Source: Tannerella sp.
GTDB taxonomy: Bacteria > Bacteroidota > Bacteroidia > Bacteroidales > Tannerellaceae
Direction of reading: 5' to 3'
NCBI GenBank assembly: GCA_031275525.1
Contig: JAISOP010000071.1
Span: 1 to 7,641, forward strand
Length of the DNA: 7,641 nucleotides
The number at the start of each line of letters is the position of its first letter. Positions within the stretch are counted from its first letter, which is position 1. This document shows, in pieces, positions 1-4,369 of this stretch. The notes below the pieces were generated by a model that saw only the letters and a list, made by a program, of their open reading frames with translations, made no database searches and was not told the DNA's origin. The translations under genes were made by a program, and so were the position numbers.

Positions 1-310
1 CGGCAAAAATGACATCCAAATCGCCATCGCCGTCAATATCGCCCCAATGGATATTGCCGGCGCGTCCTGCTGTAATCACGCGATTTTCTGCTTGCACGGT
101 AAAAATACCTGTGCCATCGTTCAACAGAATTGCGCCTGCTTCAATGTCGCCCGGCGCATCGCCGCTGACAATGACATCCAAATCGCCGTCGCTGTCAATA
201 TCGCCGGCAGCAAAAACACCTTTCCAAATTTCTGTCTGGAAATCTACAAACTGCGCCTGTAATGAAAGAAGCGCTACTGAAAATACGAATACTGTAATAA
301 GTCGTTTCAT
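1..310 (-). CDS. Secreted VCBS/FG-GAP repeat protein, N-terminal part (cut by window edge)
   Basis: 103 residues are visible, from an ATG at 310-308 to the left edge with no stop; the rest lies outside the window. Residues 1-20 form a signal peptide (basic start, hydrophobic core, end LSLQAQ), so the protein is exported. Two aspartate-rich loops follow: residues 37-45 (D-I-D-S-D-G-D-L-D) and 91-99 (D-I-D-G-D-G-D-L-D), exactly 54 residues apart. This spacing and sequence are typical of VCBS/FG-GAP repeats, which build beta-propellers and bind calcium in the DxDxDG loop. Such proteins in Bacteroidota are often surface or secreted adhesins or binding proteins, and many end in a T9SS sorting domain, but this end is not visible. 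The start was chosen because it gives the signal peptide. The upstream DNA is AT-rich, with no clear ribosome binding site and no match to the Bacteroidetes -7 consensus. It is separated from the preceding gene by 158 bases containing a palindromic element, so it may be its own transcription unit. The specific function is unknown. Confidence 0.85.
   Translation of the reverse strand, partial: MKRLITVFVFSVALLSLQAQFVDFQTEIWKGVFAAGDIDSDGDLDVIVSGDAPGDIEAGAILLNDGTGIFTVQAENRVITAGRAGNIHWGDIDGDGDLDVIFA
8..205 (-). repeat. Two copies of a 36-base coding repeat (VCBS calcium loop)
   Basis: The 36-base segments at 8-43 and 170-205 are the same except for a few synonymous or conservative changes. They lie 162 bases (54 codons) apart in frame and encode the Asp-rich loop of successive VCBS/FG-GAP repeats. 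The repeat probably continues to the left of the window. Confidence 0.85.
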
Positions 311-386
311 GATAAATAAATAAGTGATTAATGAATAAATTGTAAATTGTTTTACCGAAAACAATGATTATAAGTTTCATTCTTTT

Positions 387-464
387 GTCATTGCGGGCTT
401 GACCCGCAATCCCCTTCTGTTAAGTGCATTAATCAGGGGATTGCGGCTCGGAGGCCGCAATGAC
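387..464 (-). repeat. Double-hairpin palindromic intergenic element, copy 1
   Basis: This 78-base element begins 4 bases beyond the stop codon of the SusE/F-like gene. It has two hairpin arms facing each other. One is 391-397 pairing with 403-409 (TTGCGGG / CCCGCAA, 5-base loop). The other is 440-447 pairing with 454-461 (ATTGCGGC / GCCGCAAT, 6-base loop). The whole is also framed by a larger inverted repeat, GTCATTGCGG at 387-396 with CCGCAATGAC at 455-464, and by CCCC/GGGG inside. Bases 384-415 are an exact reverse complement of 4191-4222 in the other copy. It resembles REP/BIME-type or MITE-like repeats. In the transcript it would form a strong 3'-end structure, but no U-run follows on the minus strand, so a classic terminator is not supported. 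The rest of the 311-468 gap is AT-rich leader with no gene. Confidence 0.85.
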
Positions 465-468
465 AGGC

Positions 469-1821
469 TTAATATAACACTATTTTGTTGCGTGACAGGT
501 TCCCTGCACCGGATACGGCTACGCCGTAGATTCCGGGCGGGAGGGTTACGGAGAACGTGCCGTTCCATGTGCGGCGGACAAGCGTAATGCCATTCATGTT
601 GAACAGGGTGACAACGGCAGTTCCGGGTTCGATGTCCGGGGCGTCGATGTGCAGGAGGCGCGTCTGCCGGTCGTACCGGATACGGACGGCGTCGCCTGCT
701 GTTACAGGACGGAGCGCTGTTTCACCTTCTTTGCTCACGGTCATTTCCATTTTCACCAGGTCGGCGGTTATCGTGCAGTTTTCCTCCCCGGAGATGACAA
801 ACTTGTAGTCGTTACCGTTCCCGGAAAGGTATTCTTCATACACAATGCGGTGCGGCTGATTGAACACGACCGGTTCGCCGGGTGTGGTTGCTGCGTAGCA
901 CCGTCCCCAGGTTCCTCTGGCTTTCAGGAATTTGAACTCTCCCGGTGACGCAGTTCCCGACCAGGAATACACGCCGTACTGTCCGGCAACCGGCATCATG
1001 ACTTCCGGGTAATCGTTTACCCAGCCGCAGGGCATGGCATCGCCGGTGATAAAGACTTTTACGGGATACGCTTCGGGGGAATGGAGGAAAGAATCCACGC
1101 AAATGGTTTCGTTCAGCGTGTTGAGGGAGATTTCATAATAACCGTTTCCCGTTCCGTTTGCCGGGATTGTCCATTTGGTATCCGCGCCGCCGGATCGCAT
1201 CTCGGCGGGCGTTTTCAGGGCTTGCGACAGCGGAACGTTGCCTGTTCCTGCCGGATGCCAGGCGGGATCCCATGCCCGTCCCGACAGGAATTTGACGTTG
1301 CCTCCTTCGTCACCGAAGGTATTGTACACCAAATAGCCCTTATAGTGGAAGAGAAAAGGATTTTCCGTGTCGCGTTCCAGTTCGACTGCGTCGTCCAGCG
1401 ACCAGTTCGGGTCGTGGGTATTCACCGGGCCTCCGACGAGATACAGATAGTTTGGAGGCGTTTCACGCTCGACGGTGATTTGTGCCTCCGCCTCGTTTTC
1501 CACAAGGGTGATCCGGAAGAAGTCCGTTTCTTTCACATAGCGGATGCGGAAACCTGTTTCGGAGAGAGCTGTTTCGCTGCGCAGGGTGACAGTCTGTCCC
1601 AGGGGATCACTGTCACCGCAGCTCGGTACGTAGCGGGCTGTTCCGTCCGACAGCTTGAACCACTGGCTGGAAAGATGTCCCACATAACTGAATGTCCGGG
1701 TATCGGTTGGCGTCATCTGGGCGCTCCCTCCAGGGACGGCTTCGCCCGTGATCTGCCACCCGGCCTGTGAATACGCTAACTGGCAACAAAAGGTTGCCCA
1801 AAGAAGAAGATACACTTTCAT
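469..1821 (-). CDS. SusE/SusF-like glycan-binding protein with T9SS sorting domain
   Basis: A 450-residue protein probably binding polysaccharide or oligosaccharide at the cell surface. Residues 1-20 are a signal peptide ending AYSQA. The cysteines at 12-13 do not sit in a normal lipobox. Three beta-sandwich-like repeats follow, at about 22-118, 124-247 and 252-363. The second and third begin with YLYLVGG and VKVFITGDAMPCGW, the latter close to the usual 'GxAxxxGW' opening of SusE/SusF starch-binding repeats. Tryptophans that could stack on sugars include W139, W184, W188, W267 and W305. Residues about 370-450 look like a T9SS type A sorting domain (VVTLFNMNGITLV, LPPGIYGVAV, ending NKIVLY). 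SusE and SusF are known outer-membrane lipoproteins that bind alpha-glucan, so replacing the lipid anchor with a sorting domain is the odd point. The gene starts 19 bases after the GH31 stop and is probably co-transcribed with it. The ligand is unknown; the family fit is by motif only. Confidence 0.8.
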   Translation of the reverse strand: MKVYLLLWATFCCQLAYSQAGWQITGEAVPGGSAQMTPTDTRTFSYVGHLSSQWFKLSDGTARYVPSCGDSDPLGQTVTLRSETALSETGFRIRYVKETDFFRITLVENEAEAQITVERETPPNYLYLVGGPVNTHDPNWSLDDAVELERDTENPFLFHYKGYLVYNTFGDEGGNVKFLSGRAWDPAWHPAGTGNVPLSQALKTPAEMRSGGADTKWTIPANGTGNGYYEISLNTLNETICVDSFLHSPEAYPVKVFITGDAMPCGWVNDYPEVMMPVAGQYGVYSWSGTASPGEFKFLKARGTWGRCYAATTPGEPVVFNQPHRIVYEEYLSGNGNDYKFVISGEENCTITADLVKMEMTVSKEGETALRPVTAGDAVRIRYDRQTRLLHIDAPDIEPGTAVVTLFNMNGITLVRRTWNGTFSVTLPPGIYGVAVSGAGNLSRNKIVLY

Positions 1822-1840
1822 AAAAACGAATTGAATGGAT

Positions 1841-4099
1841 TTAGGGGTTCTTGATTCTCACTTCCCAGCCTGTATTGCAGGGTTTCGAAGGCAGACTGAC
1901 GACGATTTTCCGTGCCTGAGGCTCATAATACCAGGTACCCGTCCCGCCGGCAAATTCGACAGAAGCGGGTAACGCTTTCTCCAGCAGTTCCAGGCGGTAA
2001 GCCCGCTGTTCCGGCATACCGTCAAAAGCGCCCTGCCGGGGAAGGATAGCATACACATTCTCCCCGTTCTGTTCGGCTTGCGAGATAGCTGTCCATGTGC
2101 AGGCGCCCGATTCGTAGTTATCGTTATCATTTTCATCTTCATAGAACTGCAATTCTCCGGAGGCGCCCGGGACAAACTGCACGATCAGTGTATCCGGACG
2201 TGTCTGGAGGTGTTTGATTTCCGGATACAGAGGGATCACCGCTCCTTCCCGGTAATAATACGGGATTTGTTCCCGGGTAAACATCCGCGTTACTTTCCGG
2301 TTGCCTTCGAGCATCGTTCCGGTTGCCGCTTCATACCAGTTGCCCTCCGGCAGCCATACGGTTTGGGAAACGGTACCTGTCCCGTTGTCTGATCGGGTGA
2401 CTGGCGCGACCAGTATGTCGTTTCCGAACATGTACTGGGCTTCATGGAGATAGGCTTCTTCCCGTTCGGGATAGTCGTAATACATGGGGCGGCACAGGGA
2501 AATACCCGTATCATACGCATACCGGGCGCTGGTGTAGATGTAGGGTATCAGGGCATAGCGCAGCTTCAGGGCTTGCAGCATCTGCGGGAAATTGGGGTAC
2601 TTCCATATCCGGCGTTCGATGTGGGAGGCGCTGGTGGCGTGCGTCCTCAGGATGGGCGAAAAGACGCCGTACTGTATCCAGCGCAGGTAGAGTTCGGGAT
2701 CGTTCGCGCCGCTCTGGTTGTGTCCGCCGATGTCGTGGCTCCAGTAGCCGTAAGCAGCATTGGAAGCGGTTGCCGTGAAAAAAGGCTGGAAGGCCAGCGA
2801 CGCAAAGCTTGCGTAGGTATCTCCGGAGAATCCGATAGGGTAGCGGTGGTTGCCCAGTCCTCCCCAGCGATGGAAGATAACCGGGCGCCCCTTTTGCTGT
2901 AGCTTTTTGTCGTTGAAGAATACATGATTCAGCCAAAAGGTATTGCCGAGGTTTTCTTCGTTCCGGGCGATCATCCACTGCTGCCAGTCGAGCCACCAGA
3001 AGTCGATTCCGATGTTTTCGTGTGGACGGAGGATGCGGTTGAAAAAAGCTTCGTAGAACGCCCTGTTTTCGATGTTCCAGGGGATGGTTTGATTGTCCGG
3101 CAGCCCAAGGTCTTGGGCTAGCTGCGTGAAATTAGCCTCTTTCGGTGCAATGCCGTCGGCGGGATGCAGGTTGAGCGTTGTTTTCAGGTGGCGGCTGTGG
3201 AGCCAGTCGATAAAGGCAGGCGGGTCGGGGAAGAGTTCCGTGTTCCACGTCCAGCCCGTCCATTCCGTGCTGGCGGTGCTGCCGGTTTTACCGTTCAGAT
3301 GCCAGTCCATGTCGATGACAAGGACATCGAGGGGTATCCCGTTTTCCCCTATTTCATTGACAATGTTTTTGAAGTCCTGCTCCGAATAGCGCTGGTATTT
3401 GGAATACCAGTAGCCGAATACGTAGAGGGGGGGGAGGGGGATTTTGCCGGCAATTTCGGTAAAGTCGCGCAAGGCCTGCTTGTAATCGTGTCCGTAGCCG
3501 AGAAAGTAGTAATCGAGCGATTGCTTGTCTGTTCGTTGGGCGACCCAGTCCACGCCGTCGCTGCCGTCGAACATGAGGCTGAGACTGCCGTCGCTCCGGG
3601 GTTGCTTTTCGTCGATTACTGCCCATCCGGAACGGGAGAGCAGTCCGTCTTCGAGCCACGAGCGGACATCACCGTCGGCGGTGTCCAGGGTGCGTGCAGT
3701 TCCTTTCAGGTTATACGGGTCTTTTTTACCGGGATACCAGACGATGTCTTCGCCGTTCACCTGGAGAGTGATTTGCAGATTCGGGTCGCAGGGATCGTTA
3801 TTCACGGGATGCGTTCCGGTTTTATAGCGCAGGGCGAGCTTGGCAGTCGTGATGAAGAGGCAGCCGTCTTTTTCTTCGGTGGTGAAGGAGACTGTGGGCA
3901 GTTTTCTGTTAACGGCTACGAATGAGGCTCTGTCTTCAAACCGGCTTTGCTCACTCCATTCGATGCGGATGATTTCCGGTTTCAATACGGTGAAACGCAT
4001 GTTGCCGGAATGGACAATCGCTGCCGGGTCTGCTTGCGGATCGTTCGCTGCCAGACAGGGCAGGGAGAGGAGAAGGAAGAAGAATATTAACTTTTTCAT
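1841..4099 (-). CDS. Secreted glycoside hydrolase family 31 enzyme (alpha-glycosidase-like)
   Basis: A 752-residue GH31 enzyme, expected to hydrolyse alpha-glycosidic bonds by a retaining mechanism. Residues 1-18 are a signal peptide; the SLPC stretch has proline before cysteine, which is a poor lipobox, so a soluble periplasmic protein is most likely. Residues about 30-215 match the N-terminal beta-sandwich domain. The catalytic barrel begins near YVFGYWYSKYQRYS (227-239), followed by VLVIDMDWH (259-266). The likely nucleophile is D371 in WWLDWQQW and the likely acid/base is D427 in FSGDTYASF. WSHDIGGH (453-460) and RTHA (485-488) are further active-site motifs. Residues about 570-750 hold the C-terminal beta domains, including a DUF5110-like part. 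The length is normal for the family. WLDWQQW replaces the WxDMNE of classical alpha-glucosidases, so the substrate may not be a simple alpha-glucan; alpha-galactosidase, N-acetylgalactosaminidase or xylosidase activity are open. There is no T9SS domain, unlike its neighbours. It heads a two-gene unit with the SusE/F-like gene; the ATG follows a T-rich leader. Confidence 0.93.
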   Translation of the reverse strand: MKKLIFFFLLLSLPCLAANDPQADPAAIVHSGNMRFTVLKPEIIRIEWSEQSRFEDRASFVAVNRKLPTVSFTTEEKDGCLFITTAKLALRYKTGTHPVNNDPCDPNLQITLQVNGEDIVWYPGKKDPYNLKGTARTLDTADGDVRSWLEDGLLSRSGWAVIDEKQPRSDGSLSLMFDGSDGVDWVAQRTDKQSLDYYFLGYGHDYKQALRDFTEIAGKIPLPPLYVFGYWYSKYQRYSEQDFKNIVNEIGENGIPLDVLVIDMDWHLNGKTGSTASTEWTGWTWNTELFPDPPAFIDWLHSRHLKTTLNLHPADGIAPKEANFTQLAQDLGLPDNQTIPWNIENRAFYEAFFNRILRPHENIGIDFWWLDWQQWMIARNEENLGNTFWLNHVFFNDKKLQQKGRPVIFHRWGGLGNHRYPIGFSGDTYASFASLAFQPFFTATASNAAYGYWSHDIGGHNQSGANDPELYLRWIQYGVFSPILRTHATSASHIERRIWKYPNFPQMLQALKLRYALIPYIYTSARYAYDTGISLCRPMYYDYPEREEAYLHEAQYMFGNDILVAPVTRSDNGTGTVSQTVWLPEGNWYEAATGTMLEGNRKVTRMFTREQIPYYYREGAVIPLYPEIKHLQTRPDTLIVQFVPGASGELQFYEDENDNDNYESGACTWTAISQAEQNGENVYAILPRQGAFDGMPEQRAYRLELLEKALPASVEFAGGTGTWYYEPQARKIVVSLPSKPCNTGWEVRIKNP

Positions 4100-4123
4100 A
4101 AACTAAAAACTAAAAATAAAAGA

Positions 4124-4250
4124 GGCTGTCTCAAAAGCCTGTCATCCCGCGCCTGACGCGGGATCCCCCGAAAAAAAGACATTGGTTTTCAGGGGATTGC
4201 GGGTCAAGCCCGCAATGACAAATACACTCCAAAATACTTTTGAGACAGCC
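4124..4250. mobile_element. MITE-like element with 14-base perfect terminal inverted repeats
   Basis: GGCTGTCTCAAAAG at 4124-4137 is the exact reverse complement of 4237-4250, giving a 127-base unit with no coding capacity. Similar GGCTGTCTCAAAA sequences are familiar to me as ends of insertion-type elements and repeats in Bacteroidota; this is recollection, not a search result. No clear target-site duplication is visible on either side. Inside sits a second palindromic element (4141-4219). On the minus strand the inverted repeat is followed by a T-rich stretch (4123 down to 4100) that leads into the GH31 gene, so it could also act as a terminator or attenuator between sulfatase and GH31. The rest of the 4100-4369 gap holds one small palindrome (4288-4311) and no gene; I found no match to the Bacteroidetes TAnnTTTG promoter box on the minus strand there. 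Confidence 0.65.
4141..4219 (+). repeat. Double-hairpin palindromic element, copy 2 (nested)
   Basis: A 79-base element of the same design as 387-464 but in the opposite orientation. The first arm pairs 4144-4151 with 4157-4164 (ATCCCGCG / CGCGGGAT, loop CCTGA). The second arm lies in 4192-4219, and together with flanking bases (4191-4222) is an exact inverted copy of 384-415. Both elements also share the flank AAGCCTGTCAT when read in matching orientation. The spacer between arms is 23 bases here and 21 bases in copy 1. Confidence 0.85.
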
Positions 4251-4287
4251 CCGCACAGTATAAATTGTAAACAGGATTTGAATTTGT

Positions 4288-4311
4288 AGAGATGCAGTGT
4301 ACTGCGTCTCT
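4288..4311. repeat. Short REP-like palindrome downstream of the sulfatase gene
   Basis: AGAGATGCAG at 4288-4297 pairs with CTGCGTCTCT at 4302-4311 around a 4-base loop (TGTA), with one T-G wobble. It lies 58 bases past the sulfatase stop. No T-run follows on the minus strand, so it is not a standard terminator. Similar AGAGACGCA...TGCGTCTCT palindromes recur between genes in several bacterial phyla, by recollection. It may be a dispersed repeat or a 3'-end stabilising hairpin. Confidence 0.6.
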
Positions 4312-4369
4312 GCGGTATTCGGTATCATTGTCTCTCACCGGGCGGCGCTCCGTCAGCAGGTATCCCTGA

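Noticed and set aside
311..386. Promoter for the VCBS-repeat gene
   Set aside because: The stretch is AT-rich and could hold one, but I found no good match to the Bacteroidetes TTTG / TAnnTTTG boxes.
387..464. Rho-independent terminator for the SusE/F-like gene
   Set aside because: The hairpins are strong and close to the stop, but no T-run follows on the minus strand; kept as a repeat element instead.
377..568. A 63-codon open frame on the minus strand near the end of the SusE/F-like gene
   Set aside because: It overlaps the gene end in another frame and the palindromic element; the GLRVKPAMT-like stretch comes from the repeat.
1081..1770. A 229-codon open frame on the plus strand
   Set aside because: It lies antisense within the SusE/F-like gene, has no recognisable domain, and is explained by the composition of the real gene on the other strand.
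1841..1900. Frameshift or broken end of the GH31 gene
   Set aside because: The C-terminus is of normal length for the family and the frame is intact to the TAA at 1843-1841.
3164..3925. A 253-codon open frame on the plus strand
   Set aside because: It is fully antisense to the GH31 gene, whose catalytic motifs are intact; there is no independent sign of coding.
387..4219. CRISPR array
   Set aside because: There are only two copies, far apart, inverted relative to each other and internally paired; there is no regular repeat-spacer series.
4131..4328. A 65-codon open frame on the minus strand in the sulfatase-GH31 gap
   Set aside because: It runs through the palindromic repeats; its HCGLDPQS-like translation is a by-product of the repeat sequence, not a protein family.
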